Below are positions 25,891-35,770 of a stretch of 64,000 nt of DNA, in pieces (position 1 is the stretch's first letter; the number at the start of each line of letters is the position of its first letter). Below the pieces are notes generated by a model that was given only the letters and a program-made list of their open reading frames with translations, searched no databases and was not told the origin of the DNA. Origin of the DNA: Rhodothermales bacterium (lineage in GTDB: Bacteria > Bacteroidota > Rhodothermia > Rhodothermales > VXPQ01); the NCBI GenBank assembly GCA_022821845.1, contig JAJECT010000029.1, positions 1-64,000 of the forward strand. The letters are read 5' to 3'. Made by a program: the position numbers and the translations under genes.

Positions 25891-28707
25891 ATGAACGCCA
25901 TGCTACGCCCTCTTTCTGTATTGCTGCTTTCCTGTTTCCTCGCCTTCGCCGCAAGCGCCCCCCGATCGGCGCAGGCGCAAGCCACGGCGTCTGTTCGCGG
26001 CGTCGTTACGGACGCGGCGGAGGCGTCTCCCCTGCAAGACGCCAACGTGGCGTTGTTGCTGGACGGCGTCGTGATCGCGGGCGCGGCCTCGGAGGCGGAC
26101 GGAGCCTACGAAATCACCGGAGTTCCTCCGGGAGAGTATGTGCTTTCGGCGCGTTTCGTGGGCTACGAGGAGGCGCAATCCCTGATATCCTTGCGGCCCG
26201 GGGCATCGTTTACGGCAGACCTGGCCTTGCGCCCGACGGGTTTCAATCTCAACGCCGTGATTGTGAGCGCCTCCCGCGGGTCCGAAAAGGTTCTGGACGC
26301 CCCGGCCTCGATTTCCGTGTTGACCGCGCGGGACATCGAAACCGACGCCTTGCCAGATCCGGTCATGTTGCTTCGGAACGTAACGGGGGTGGACATGGCG
26401 CAAACCGGCGTCAACCGGCACGAGGTGGTGCTGCGCGGATTCAATAACGCCTTTAGCGGCGCCACCCACGTCATGATCGACTACCGGCAGGCGTCCCTGG
26501 CGTCGCTGGGCGTGAACGATTACAGCATGATGCCGCTCTCGCAGATCGACCTGGAGCGCGTCGAGGTGGTGCGGGGTCCGGGGTCGGCGCTTTTCGGCGC
26601 CGGCGTCGACGCCGGGGTGATCCATTTCATCAGCAAGGATCCGTTTGCGCATCCGGGGACGACCGTGCAGCTGGGAGGCGGGCTGCGCAACGCCCTGAAG
26701 ACTTCCGTGCGCCATGCGGGCGTGGCGGGCGGCAAACTGGGATACAAAGTCGTCGCGGATTTTACGCGGGCCGACGATTTCGCCTTTGATCCGAACGACG
26801 CCGCGGACGCCGTGCAATTGGCCACGTTCCGGGAATCGGCGCTGCCCGTCGATTACGATAACCACAACTATACGATGTCGGGGCTGCTGGCCTGGCGATT
26901 TCGCCCGAACGCAACCCTGACAGCCAATGCGGGGCGTTCGGTTACCAAAACCATCGGGCTTTCGGCGATCGGCACGGTGCAAGGGGAAGGATTCGGATAT
27001 ACGTACGGTCAGCTTCGCCTGAACGCCGGAGGTTTTTTCGCCCAGGCCTACGCGAATATCAACGATGCGGGCGATTCCTTCGTCTATCGCGCCGGATCGG
27101 TGGAAGACGTGGTGGACCACTCCACCGTAATGAACGTACAGGGGCAGTACGACTTCGACCTGCTGGAAGAGCGCCTCCGTTTGATTCTCGGCGCGGAATA
27201 CGAGCGCACCAATCCGGTTACGAAGCGCACCATTTTCGGACGAAACGAGGACGAAGATCAGTTTTACGAGGCGGGCGCGTATCTCCAGAGCGTCGTGCAA
27301 CTTGCGCCGTCGCTCAGCGCAACGCTCGCCGTGCGCGCAGACAAGCACGAGCTGTTTGACGATACGCAGGTTTCGCCTCGCGCCGCGCTGGTTTTCAAGC
27401 CGAATCCCTCGCATAGCCTTCGCGCTACGTTCAACCGGGCGTTTGCTTCGCCCAGCACGAACAACCTGTTTCTGGACATCAACGCAGGTTCCGCCGGGCC
27501 GCTTTCTATTCAGGCCCGAGGGGCGCTGGACGGGTTCCATTTTCAGCGCGACGGGCAAGGCAACCTCATCGCCTCCAGCTTGATTCCGGATATTTTCGGG
27601 GCGCCTGTGCCCACAGGCGTTCCGCTCGACTTGCTGTATGCGCAGGTGTACGCAGGCCTTGCGAGCACGCCGACGACCGAACTGCAAGACCTGCTGGCCA
27701 TGCAAGGCTTCAATATTCCAGCGTTTGTCATCGAGCAATTTATCGGGCTGCTTGGCCCGGAGGGCGGCACGGTCGTAACAGGCCTTACGCCGTCCAGCCT
27801 CGGCTATCTGGATCCGAATACGGGCAGCGTGGATCCAAGCAGCATCACCCGGGACGTAGTGGACGTGCCGCCGCTCGAACATACCGTTAGCGAGACATAC
27901 GAATTGGGATACAAGGGGTTGATCGGAGAGCGTCTGCTGTTCGCCGTGGACGGATACTACGCCCGCCGCCGCAATTTCGTAAGTCCGTTGCGGATAGAAA
28001 CGCCCTTCGTCCTGGTCCCGGATCACGAAACGTTGTTCGGCGACCTCGCTGCGGCGCTCGCCGCCGGCATTGCAGGCAACGCGGCCCTGAGCGGGGTATT
28101 GCCGCTCGTGGGGCTGTCCCCGGAGGATGTGGCAGGGCTTATCGTGAACTTGTCGGAACCGGGCCTGGCGGCGGAGTTGCCGGCGAATTCGCCGATCGGC
28201 ATCGTGCAGCCTGCGGAAAACGCGACGCCTGGCCAATTGCTGCTGGCGTACCGAAGCATGGGCGACATCGCGTACTATGGGCTGGACGTATCCGCCGAAT
28301 GGCTGGTTGGCGACGGGTTCCGCGTTTTCGGGAACATGTCCTGGCTTAGCGACAACTTTTTCGACGCCGACGAACTGGGCGAAGAGCAGCAGTCGCTGGA
28401 ATTGGCCATGAATGCTCCCGAAATAAAGGCCAAGGGCGGATTGTCCTATGCATCGTCCGGGGACTGGAGCGTGCACGCCTCCCTTCGACATACCGGGGGT
28501 TTCGAGGTGCGCTCCGGTTTGTACACGGGGGCCGTGGAGGATCATACGCTGCTGGACATAGGCGGCGGATACGATCTCGGGGACTATGTTTCCGGATTGC
28601 GCCTGAATTTGTCCCTGTTCAACGTACTGGATCAGCAGCACCGCGAATTCGTTGGCGCGCCAAAAATAGGTCGCACGGGGATTCTGCAATTGACCCTCGA
28701 TATATAA
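25891..28707 (+). CDS. TonB-dependent outer-membrane receptor with carboxypeptidase-regulatory-like domain
   Basis: A 938-residue outer-membrane import channel. A signal peptide ends near AQAQA. Residues about 33-115 form a carboxypeptidase-regulatory-like beta-sandwich (VRGVVTDAAEASPLQDANV), then a plug domain with VLDAPASISVLTARDIE and VEVVRGPGSALFGAGVDAGVI, and a 22-strand barrel. The C-terminus ends in LQLTLDI rather than the common aromatic. Unlike SusC there is no partner SusD gene, and no iron or B12 regulatory site is visible in the 62-bp upstream gap, so the ligand (siderophore, vitamin or glycan) is unknown. A patch of alanine/proline-rich insertion lies in an extracellular loop region near 690-800. 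Confidence 0.92.
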   Translation: MNAMLRPLSVLLLSCFLAFAASAPRSAQAQATASVRGVVTDAAEASPLQDANVALLLDGVVIAGAASEADGAYEITGVPPGEYVLSARFVGYEEAQSLISLRPGASFTADLALRPTGFNLNAVIVSASRGSEKVLDAPASISVLTARDIETDALPDPVMLLRNVTGVDMAQTGVNRHEVVLRGFNNAFSGATHVMIDYRQASLASLGVNDYSMMPLSQIDLERVEVVRGPGSALFGAGVDAGVIHFISKDPFAHPGTTVQLGGGLRNALKTSVRHAGVAGGKLGYKVVADFTRADDFAFDPNDAADAVQLATFRESALPVDYDNHNYTMSGLLAWRFRPNATLTANAGRSVTKTIGLSAIGTVQGEGFGYTYGQLRLNAGGFFAQAYANINDAGDSFVYRAGSVEDVVDHSTVMNVQGQYDFDLLEERLRLILGAEYERTNPVTKRTIFGRNEDEDQFYEAGAYLQSVVQLAPSLSATLAVRADKHELFDDTQVSPRAALVFKPNPSHSLRATFNRAFASPSTNNLFLDINAGSAGPLSIQARGALDGFHFQRDGQGNLIASSLIPDIFGAPVPTGVPLDLLYAQVYAGLASTPTTELQDLLAMQGFNIPAFVIEQFIGLLGPEGGTVVTGLTPSSLGYLDPNTGSVDPSSITRDVVDVPPLEHTVSETYELGYKGLIGERLLFAVDGYYARRRNFVSPLRIETPFVLVPDHETLFGDLAAALAAGIAGNAALSGVLPLVGLSPEDVAGLIVNLSEPGLAAELPANSPIGIVQPAENATPGQLLLAYRSMGDIAYYGLDVSAEWLVGDGFRVFGNMSWLSDNFFDADELGEEQQSLELAMNAPEIKAKGGLSYASSGDWSVHASLRHTGGFEVRSGLYTGAVEDHTLLDIGGGYDLGDYVSGLRLNLSLFNVLDQQHREFVGAPKIGRTGILQLTLDI

Positions 28708-28945
28708 GCGTTACCCTGAGATCAAGCCTGTCCGTTTTGCGCGTCGCACCTGATTCACGCCTCTTGACCGGATATTCACGGGCGTTTTGCGTTGATTGCC
28801 CTGCCTGCGTGGGGTATTTTTACTGCGTAGCGCGTTTATGCTGCGTTCGGCGGGACTTTCCGGCGGGCGGGCGCAGGAAGCCTGCTTTGTTTCCTGAACG
28901 CGCGCCGGGCGCATCGTCGTCGTAATTCATTTGCCTGTAGGAACC
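28708..28945. promoter_or_regulatory. Intergenic region upstream of the nuo cluster
   Basis: This 238-bp gap precedes nuoA and should contain the cluster's promoter. It includes the G/C palindrome-rich stretch GGCGGGACTTTCCGGCGGGC and the AT-richer GGGGTATTTTTACTGCG. I could not define a -33/-7 pair or operator with confidence. Confidence 0.3.
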
Positions 28946-29317
28946 ATGCCTGCGGATTTTATTCCCCTGCTGATCATGATGGCGCTTGCGTCGGGGATGG
29001 CGTTGTCGCTCCTGAAAGGGGCGGACTTGCTGGGCCCGCGCCGCCGCAACCTGATCAAGCAAAGCAGTTACGAGAGCGGAATGGATCCGATCGGCACGGC
29101 GCGGGAGCGCTACTCGGTGAAATTTTACCTCGTGGCGATGATCTTTATCGTATTCGACGTGGAGGTTGTTTTCTTGTATCCCTGGGCCGCAAGTTTCCGC
29201 GAATTCATGGATGCGGGCGTGGCCCCGGGCGCGCTTGCGGTGGTTTGCCTGTTTATTCTTATCCTTGGCGTGGGGCTGCTGTACGACATCAAAAAAGGCG
29301 GACTGGAGTTCGATTGA
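28946..29317 (+). CDS. nuoA: NADH-quinone oxidoreductase subunit A
   Basis: Small membrane subunit of complex I, 123 residues with three transmembrane helices. I use the ATG at 28946 (MPADFIPLLIM) rather than the TTG at 28931. The conserved loop YESGMDPIGTARERYSVKFYL, FDVEVVFLYPWA and the C-terminal hydrophobic helix are all present. First gene of nuoABCDEFGH. Confidence 0.95.
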   Translation: MPADFIPLLIMMALASGMALSLLKGADLLGPRRRNLIKQSSYESGMDPIGTARERYSVKFYLVAMIFIVFDVEVVFLYPWAASFREFMDAGVAPGALAVVCLFILILGVGLLYDIKKGGLEFD

Positions 29318-29367
29318 CCTTGGATCTCCTGCTCGTTTCGTTTTCCAACGACAAATAACTGCATAGC

Positions 29368-29886
29368 ATGGTTTCTCCAGACGCGCGCAACGAAGGGTTC
29401 CTTACCACCAGGGTGGACGCCGTGCTGAATTGGGCCCGCTCCAATTCGCTGATGCCCATGCCCATGGGGCTGGCCTGCTGCGCAATCGAAATGATGGCGT
29501 TTGCAGGCCCCAAATACGACGCTGCCCGTTTCGGCAGCGAAGCCATGCGTTTTTCGCCGCGGCAGGCCGATCTGATGATTGTGGCGGGCTGGGTATCGTA
29601 CAAGATGGCGCACGCCATTCGGCGGGTATGGGACCAGATGGCGGACCCCAAATGGTGCATTTCCATGGGGGCTTGCGCTTCGACGGGCGGGATGCACCGT
29701 TGCTACGGCGTGGTGCAGGGATGCGACAATTTTCTGCCGGTAGACGTGTATATTCCGGGCTGCCCGCCTCGCCCGGAGGCGCTGCTGCACGCCTTGATGG
29801 ACATTCAGGAGAAGATTCGCAACGAATACTCCGTGACGCAGGATTATGCGCAGGGACCCGTGCTGACTCCAGAGCAAATCGGCTAA
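29368..29886 (+). CDS. nuoB: NADH-quinone oxidoreductase subunit B
   Basis: Peripheral-arm subunit that holds cluster N2, the last iron-sulfur centre before quinone. The ligands are visible: adjacent cysteines in [10 protein letters not shown], the cysteine in MGACASTGG and that in [13 protein letters not shown]. The 172-residue length is normal. It ends one base before nuoC starts. Confidence 0.97.
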   Translation: MVSPDARNEGFLTTRVDAVLNWARSNSLMPMPMGLACCAIEMMAFAGPKYDAARFGSEAMRFSPRQADLMIVAGWVSYKMAHAIRRVWDQMADPKWCISMGACASTGGMHRCYGVVQGCDNFLPVDVYIPGCPPRPEALLHALMDIQEKIRNEYSVTQDYAQGPVLTPEQIG

Positions 29887-29887
29887 A

Positions 29888-30598
29888 ATGCCCGTAGACG
29901 TCGAACATACCTCGTCGCCGCAGGAAGGCGCGCCGTTTCGCAAGGCGCTGGATTTCTTTTTTACGGCGGCGGACGAAGCGTCTCCCGGCGAGAAGAATCC
30001 GCTGACCCAGCCCACGACGCATCTCCCGGAAATTATCCGGGCGTTGGCCGAGCAGTTCGGCGAAGCCATTCTCGGCGTGGAAGAATACGCCGGCGAACAA
30101 ACGGTGCTGGTCGAAGCACAGCGCATAGCGGAGGTGTGCCGCTTCCTCAAGGACGAGCAGGGATTCCGGTATCTGGCGGACGCAGGCGGCGCGGATCGAT
30201 TCGCGGACGAGGAGCGCTTCGAAGTATTCTATAATCTTGTGTCTTTCGAAAAGAAAAAACGCATTCGGCTGAAGATTCGCGTGGACGAGGCCGCCTTGAC
30301 GGCGCCCACGGTAACGGGCGTGTATCGCGCCGCCAACTGGAACGAGCGCGAAGTGTACGACATGCTGGGCATTCGCTTCGAGGGGCACCCGGATATGCGG
30401 CGGATGTTCATGCCGGAGGATTTCGAATACTATCCGCAACGGAAAGAATTCCCGCAACTGGGCATTCCCGGCTCGTTGCCGCTGCCTCCCCGAACGCCCG
30501 AAGGACCGCTTCAGCGCGACCCGTTCCCGACGGCCCACGAAGGCCCGACGCCGAAGAGTTACGAAGAACCTCCTTCACAAATCGCCCGGGAAGCATGA
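29888..30598 (+). CDS. nuoC: NADH-quinone oxidoreductase subunit C
   Basis: The 30-kDa hydrophilic subunit of complex I that packs against NuoD. The family signature WNEREVYDMLGIRFEGHPDMRR is near residue 150, followed by EDFEYYPQRKEFP. An N-terminal segment of about 45 residues is less conserved, and a proline-rich C-terminus extends past the core. It overlaps nuoD by four bases (ATGA). Separate nuoC and nuoD genes are present, not the fused form of E. coli. Confidence 0.95.
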   Translation: MPVDVEHTSSPQEGAPFRKALDFFFTAADEASPGEKNPLTQPTTHLPEIIRALAEQFGEAILGVEEYAGEQTVLVEAQRIAEVCRFLKDEQGFRYLADAGGADRFADEERFEVFYNLVSFEKKKRIRLKIRVDEAALTAPTVTGVYRAANWNEREVYDMLGIRFEGHPDMRRMFMPEDFEYYPQRKEFPQLGIPGSLPLPPRTPEGPLQRDPFPTAHEGPTPKSYEEPPSQIAREA

Positions 30599-31914
30599 GT
30601 GCCGCATCGGGTTTTCGGACGGCGGAAGCGGAATCGGTCTTCCGTTTCTGGCCCCGCCACAACGAGGCGATCTACGAACGCCTCGAAAGCAAGCACGTAT
30701 GGCTCGAGCAGGCGCGGCGCGGCGCGGCGAACGGAGCAGATCCGCTCGAACACGAGATGATCCTGAATATCGGGCCGCAGCATCCGGCCACCCATGGCGT
30801 ACTCCGGTGCGTGGTCAAAATGGATGGCGAAACCATTGATAAATCGGTGCTGGATATCGGGTATTTGCACCGAGGCATCGAGAAATTGGCCGAACACAAG
30901 ACCTATCAGGAATTCATGCCCTATACGGACCGCATGGATTACCTGTCGCCGTATTCCAACAATGTGGCGTGGTGCCTGGCCGTGGAGAAACTGGCGGGGA
31001 TCAAGGCGCCCGAGCGGGCGCAATGGCTTCGGATGATTCTGTGCGAACTGGCCCGCATTTCGTCGCATTTGCTTTGGCTGGGCGTCGGCCTGATGGACGC
31101 CGGCGCGGTTTCCGTTTTTCTGTGGACGTTCAAGGGACGCGAGGATCTGTATCGTATTTTCGACGAAGTGGCGGGCGCCCGCTTCACGGTGTCGCATAGC
31201 CGCATCGGGGGGCTGGCCGCCGACCTGACCCCGGAAGCGTTTCGCCTGATACGCCAGTTCACGGACGAATTCGGAAAGGAAATAGCAGGCTGGGAAGCCT
31301 TGCTCAACCGGAATCGCATCTGGATCGACCGGAACCGGAATGTGGGTACGCTGACCCGCGAGGAAGCCGTGGAAATCGGCCTCACCGGACCAAACCTGCG
31401 CGCAAGCGGCGAACCGTACGATATTCGGCGGTTCGAACCCTATTTGTTTTATGGAGACGTAGCATTCGACGTCCCCACCCGCGAAGAGGGGGATTCCCTG
31501 GCGCGGTACTTCGTGCGACTCGAAGAAATGAAAGAAAGCCTTCGGATTATCCGGCAGTGCCTGGAACGTTTGCCGGATGGCCCCATTCGCGCCGACGACG
31601 CCAAGCGGGCCTATCCCTCGAAAGACGAAGTGTATTACTCCATGGAGGGCATGATCCACGATTTTCTGTACACCGACGAGGGCGTCGCCCCGCCAAAGGG
31701 CGCCGCCTGTTATCAGGCCATCGAATCGCCGAAAGGCGAACTGGGCTGGTACCTTCAGTCCGACGGGACGGGCAACCCCTGGCGGGCCAAGGTCAATGCG
31801 CCTTCTTTCACGAATTTGCAAGGCCTCGAACACATGATGGAAGGAGCGCTGGTCGCCGACGCCGTCATTCTCATTGGTTCCATCGACCCGGTCATGGGCG
31901 AAGCCGACAAATAA
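30595..31914 (+). CDS. nuoD: NADH-quinone oxidoreductase subunit D
   Basis: The 49-kDa subunit, which with NuoB forms the quinone-binding pocket. Visible are NIGPQHPATHGVLR (quinone-site His), DIGYLHRGIEKLAE, and the C-terminal GSIDPVMGEADK ending in the conserved R/K. At 439 residues it carries an extra N-terminal section of about 45 residues before the conserved core. The ATG overlaps the nuoC stop, suggesting coupled translation. Confidence 0.96.
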   Translation: MSAASGFRTAEAESVFRFWPRHNEAIYERLESKHVWLEQARRGAANGADPLEHEMILNIGPQHPATHGVLRCVVKMDGETIDKSVLDIGYLHRGIEKLAEHKTYQEFMPYTDRMDYLSPYSNNVAWCLAVEKLAGIKAPERAQWLRMILCELARISSHLLWLGVGLMDAGAVSVFLWTFKGREDLYRIFDEVAGARFTVSHSRIGGLAADLTPEAFRLIRQFTDEFGKEIAGWEALLNRNRIWIDRNRNVGTLTREEAVEIGLTGPNLRASGEPYDIRRFEPYLFYGDVAFDVPTREEGDSLARYFVRLEEMKESLRIIRQCLERLPDGPIRADDAKRAYPSKDEVYYSMEGMIHDFLYTDEGVAPPKGAACYQAIESPKGELGWYLQSDGTGNPWRAKVNAPSFTNLQGLEHMMEGALVADAVILIGSIDPVMGEADK

Positions 31915-31921
31915 TCCGGCC

Positions 31922-32596
31922 GTGAGCGATTTTATCAAACATCCCGTGGTTTCCTTGCCGGACCGTGCTCCGGAACCCGTCTTTTCCAAAAAGGAACTGG
32001 TCTTCACGGAGGCGGAAAAGGAACAGATCGAGACCTTTCGGGCGCAGTACCCCACGCCGGAAAGCGCCGTCATGAAAACGCTTTGGCTTGCCCAGGAAAA
32101 GTTCGGCTTTTTGCCGCCGGAAGTCATTCGCCTCGCAGCCGATACGCTTGGCATTCCGTTTTCGCTTGCGTACGGCGTGGCGACATTCTATACGCAGTAC
32201 TACAAGGCACAGCAGGGAAAGTACGTGCTGGACGTATGCACCTGCTTCAGCTGCCAGTTGTGCGGGGGCTACGACATGGTGCGCTACCTGGAAGAAAAGC
32301 TGGATATTCGGGAGGGAGAAACCACCGAAGACGGGTTGTTCACGATTCAGGGCGTGGAATGCCTTGGCGCCTGCGGCACGGCGCCCATGCTTCAGGTGAC
32401 CAACGGTCCGTACGTGCATAATCTTTCCAGGGAAAAACTGGATGCGCTGATCGATGCGCTCAAGGCGGGCAAAAAACCGCCGTTCGTATCCGTTACTTTG
32501 CCGCAGGACGAAGACGACCTGGGCGGAAACCGGCGGTCGGATGCAGAAGCGACCGAGGTCGGACAAACCCCGCCCGCCGCCGAAACCTTCGAATAA
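31922..32596 (+). CDS. nuoE: NADH-quinone oxidoreductase subunit E (GTG start)
   Basis: The 24-kDa subunit with a thioredoxin-like fold holding [2Fe-2S] cluster N1a. Ligand cysteines lie in VCTCFSCQLCGG and ECLGACGTAP. I assign the GTG at 31922 (MSDFIKHP), seven bases after nuoD; the track start at 31874 is a TTG inside nuoD. The C-terminal 40 residues are acidic and non-conserved. It sits between nuoD and nuoF, the common order. Confidence 0.94.
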   Translation: MSDFIKHPVVSLPDRAPEPVFSKKELVFTEAEKEQIETFRAQYPTPESAVMKTLWLAQEKFGFLPPEVIRLAADTLGIPFSLAYGVATFYTQYYKAQQGKYVLDVCTCFSCQLCGGYDMVRYLEEKLDIREGETTEDGLFTIQGVECLGACGTAPMLQVTNGPYVHNLSREKLDALIDALKAGKKPPFVSVTLPQDEDDLGGNRRSDAEATEVGQTPPAAETFE

Positions 32597-32650
32597 CCGT
32601 TCCGGGAGCTTTTTTCGAAAAGCCCGCATCGCGACCGCAGAAAAAATTCA

Positions 32651-33976
32651 ATGGAGATGGCCTTGTTCGGCGACAACGGATCCGGCAAAACCGACGCCTG
32701 GCGCAGTTACGAGCGCGTGCTGTTGCCCCCGGTTCGCGATTTGCACCGGTTCGATACGTACGTAGGCCACGGCGGCTACGAAGCGTTGCGCGCCGTGCTG
32801 ACCCGCGAAGAATGGACGCCGGGCAAGGTGATCGAAGCGACGAAGGCCAGCGGCTTGCGCGGACGAGGCGGCGCAGGATTCCCGACCGGGCTGAAATGGA
32901 GCTTCATGCCCCCGGTCGAGCCCGGAAAACCCCGCTACATCGCCTGCAACGGCGACGAAAGCGAGCCGGGGACGTTCAAGGACCGGCAGCTCATGGAATA
33001 CAACCCGCACCTCGTTTTCGAGGGCATCCTGATTGCGGCCTGGGCCATGCAGATCGACGCCACGTACCTGTACGTGCGCGGGGAATACGCCGACTGGATT
33101 CGTCATATGGAAAGCGAACTGGCCATGCTGTACGACAAGGGCTATGCGGGCAAGCGCATCCTCGGAACGGATTTTTCCAGCGACATCGTGATTCACAAAG
33201 GCGCGGGCGCGTACATCTGCGGCGAGGAAACCAGTTTGCTCGAATCCGTTGAAGGGAAGCGAGCCTATCCGCGCATCAAGCCTCCGTTCCCCGCGCAAAA
33301 AGGACTCTGGGGTTGCCCCACCACGGTCAATAACGTGGAAACCCTCGCCTGCGCGCCGCTGATTATTAACCGGGGCGCCGAATGGTTTGCGGGCGTCGGC
33401 GCGGAAAAACACCCGGGGCCGGTGCTCTACGGCATATCGGGGCATGTGGAGCGGCCCGGCGTATACGAATACCCGACCGGCATGTTGATAACCGATTTGA
33501 TCGAGAAGGTAGCCGGCGGCGTGCGGGGCGGCAAAAAACTCAAGGCGATCGTGCCGGGCGGCGCGTCGGTGCCTGTTTTGCGCGCAGACATGATCGAGGG
33601 CGTTACCATGGACGCCGAATCGTTGCGCGAAGCGGGTTCCATGATGGGAACGGCCGGGATGCTGGTCATGGACGAGGATACGGACATGGTCAAGTTTCTT
33701 CGCCGGGTCACCCGGTTCTATCATCACGAAAGCTGCGGACAGTGTACGCCGTGCCGCGAAGGCACCGGATGGATCGAGAATCTTGTTACCCGCATCGACG
33801 AGGGGCAAGGAACCTTGCGCGACCTGGATATCCTGCTGGAGCTGTGCGATCAGATGGAAGGCCGAACGGTGTGCGCGCTGGCCGACGCAGCGGCCTGGCC
33901 CGTTCGCAACACGATCCAGCGTTTCCGGGAAGAATTCGAAGCCAAATGCCGGCAAAGCATATACGCGGTGGCGTAA
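32651..33976 (+). CDS. nuoF: NADH-quinone oxidoreductase subunit F
   Basis: Binds FMN and NADH and carries [4Fe-4S] cluster N3, the electron entry point of complex I. The FMN/NAD loops are GLRGRGGAGFPTGLKW and GAGAYICGEETSLLES, and N3 ligands are in SCGQCTPCREG plus a later cysteine. 441 residues, of usual length. Confidence 0.97.
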   Translation: MEMALFGDNGSGKTDAWRSYERVLLPPVRDLHRFDTYVGHGGYEALRAVLTREEWTPGKVIEATKASGLRGRGGAGFPTGLKWSFMPPVEPGKPRYIACNGDESEPGTFKDRQLMEYNPHLVFEGILIAAWAMQIDATYLYVRGEYADWIRHMESELAMLYDKGYAGKRILGTDFSSDIVIHKGAGAYICGEETSLLESVEGKRAYPRIKPPFPAQKGLWGCPTTVNNVETLACAPLIINRGAEWFAGVGAEKHPGPVLYGISGHVERPGVYEYPTGMLITDLIEKVAGGVRGGKKLKAIVPGGASVPVLRADMIEGVTMDAESLREAGSMMGTAGMLVMDEDTDMVKFLRRVTRFYHHESCGQCTPCREGTGWIENLVTRIDEGQGTLRDLDILLELCDQMEGRTVCALADAAAWPVRNTIQRFREEFEAKCRQSIYAVA

Positions 33977-34001
33977 CAAGCGCCGCGCCGCACGTTGAAC
34001 C

Positions 34002-35732
34002 ATGCCGAAAATTACGATAGACAACAAAGCGTACGCGTTCGAAGGGCAGCCGAAGCTGCTCCAGTTTTGCCTGGATCACGGGGTGGAACTGCCGCATTTC
34101 TGCTATCACCCGGCGCTTTCCGTACCGGCCAACTGCCGACAGTGCCTTGTGGAAGTGGGGATGCCGGTTCGGGACCGGGAGACGGGCGAGATCGCGCGGA
34201 ACGACGACGGGGAGCCAATCATCCGTTGGGGTCCGAAAATGACCACGAGTTGCTCCGTGGATATGGCGGACGGCATGGCGGTCCGTACGCATCGGAGTAG
34301 CGAACTGGTGGAGCAAGCCCAGAAAGACAATCTGGAGTTCTTGCTCATAAACCATCCGCTCGATTGTCCCATTTGCGATCAGGCGGGCCACTGTCCGCTG
34401 CAAAACCAGACGTACAAATATGGCCCCGAGGGGTCTCGTTTCGAATTTCGCAAAGTCCAGAAGCCCAAAAAGGTGGTATTAGGCCCGCGGGTGATGCTGG
34501 ACGGCGAGCGGTGCATCAACTGCACGCGGTGTACGCGCTTTACCGACGAGGTGTCGAAGAGTCATCAATTGACCATCATCGAACGCGGCGTAAAAAATTA
34601 TCCCATGACGCCGCCGGGCGAGGTATTCGACGACCCGTATTCGATGAACGTCATCGACATTTGTCCGGTCGGCGCGCTCACGTCCATCGATTTCCGGTTT
34701 CGCGCCCGGATATGGGAAATGAGTTCTGCCCCATCCATCACCGTGACCAACGCCAGGGGAGCCAATTGCTCCTACTGGGTGCGGGACAATCTGGTGCTGC
34801 GCATCACGCCCCGCGCAAACCCGCATATCAACGACTATTGGCTGCCCGACGAGGATCGCGCAACGTATCCGCGGTTCAACGAACAGCGTCCCGACGGGCC
34901 CCGGATCCGCGGCGACGAGGGATTGCAACCGGCGGACTGGGAGACGGCGTACGCCCGCGCGTCCGAACTGCTCGGCGCGGCGGACGGATCGAACATCCTC
35001 TTTCTCGGCTCGCCGTACGCCACCGTGGAAGACAATTATCTCCTGTGCAAGCTGGCGGCGGCGCTGGGGGCTTCCCCGCCCGCGTACATTCCCCATATCG
35101 AACCGGGAGCCGGAGACGGCTGGCTGATTACGGACGACAAAACGCCGAACGCCGAGGGGTGCCGACGGCTGGGCGTCCACCCCGTCGATCCGGCGCTTGT
35201 CCGCGCCAGGCTGGAGGCGGGCGAGATCGCCGCCCTCTATGCGCTGGAGGACGACCCTGTGGCCAGCGGACTGTTCCAGCGAGAGGAAATACAGGACATT
35301 CCGGTTGTCCTGCATACGTACCATACGACCAACGAAACGCTGGCCGCCGCAGACGTGGCGCTCCCCGCCGCGATGGTCGTGGAAACGGTGGGAAGCTACG
35401 TAAGCGAGGACGGGCATGCGCAACGCGTGTGGCCCGCCAAGGCCATCCGGGGCGTCAACCGAACGCTCCGCATGGAAATGGGCGTCAGCCGGCTGGATTC
35501 GCACGGGACCCCCTTCGACCGCTGGCATAATGCGGCGAATCAGGTACATTGCAAGCCCAGCTGGGAAATGTTGCCGAACATTGCGCGGGGCCTGGGCCTC
35601 GAATGGGCCGACGCTTCTCCGAAAGAAATTATGCGGGAAATCGCGCAGCATATTGGCGCCTTCGAAGGGGCTACCTACGAAAACATGGGGTCGAGCGGGG
35701 TTCGCCTGACAGAAATCGGAACGCTTGCGTAG
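34002..35732 (+). CDS. nuoG: NADH-quinone oxidoreductase subunit G, short form
   Basis: The largest usual peripheral subunit, here only 576 residues against about 780-900 in T. thermophilus and E. coli. The N-terminal [2Fe-2S] region (PHFCYHPALSVPANCRQC), the His/Cys3 site (HPLDCPICDQAGHCPLQ) and the two [4Fe-4S] sites (CINCTRCTRF; ICPVGALT) are all intact. A shortened molybdopterin-oxidoreductase-like domain follows, which is non-catalytic in complex I. It is in frame with a normal stop, so this is a lineage-type truncation and not a broken gene. Confidence 0.93.
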   Translation: MPKITIDNKAYAFEGQPKLLQFCLDHGVELPHFCYHPALSVPANCRQCLVEVGMPVRDRETGEIARNDDGEPIIRWGPKMTTSCSVDMADGMAVRTHRSSELVEQAQKDNLEFLLINHPLDCPICDQAGHCPLQNQTYKYGPEGSRFEFRKVQKPKKVVLGPRVMLDGERCINCTRCTRFTDEVSKSHQLTIIERGVKNYPMTPPGEVFDDPYSMNVIDICPVGALTSIDFRFRARIWEMSSAPSITVTNARGANCSYWVRDNLVLRITPRANPHINDYWLPDEDRATYPRFNEQRPDGPRIRGDEGLQPADWETAYARASELLGAADGSNILFLGSPYATVEDNYLLCKLAAALGASPPAYIPHIEPGAGDGWLITDDKTPNAEGCRRLGVHPVDPALVRARLEAGEIAALYALEDDPVASGLFQREEIQDIPVVLHTYHTTNETLAAADVALPAAMVVETVGSYVSEDGHAQRVWPAKAIRGVNRTLRMEMGVSRLDSHGTPFDRWHNAANQVHCKPSWEMLPNIARGLGLEWADASPKEIMREIAQHIGAFEGATYENMGSSGVRLTEIGTLA

Positions 35733-35770
35733 CCGCGCCCGCGCCGGAAATCATTTTATCAAAACCACGC

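Noticed and set aside
25903-28689. 928-aa minus-strand ORF opposite the TonB receptor
   Set aside because: It is His/Arg/Gln-rich without signal or domain and mirrors the receptor exactly; the receptor has clear plug and barrel motifs.
30559-34027. Long minus-strand ORFs (531 and 459 aa) opposite nuoD and nuoF
   Set aside because: Shadow ORFs in GC-rich sequence; no motif, and the plus-strand genes are certain.
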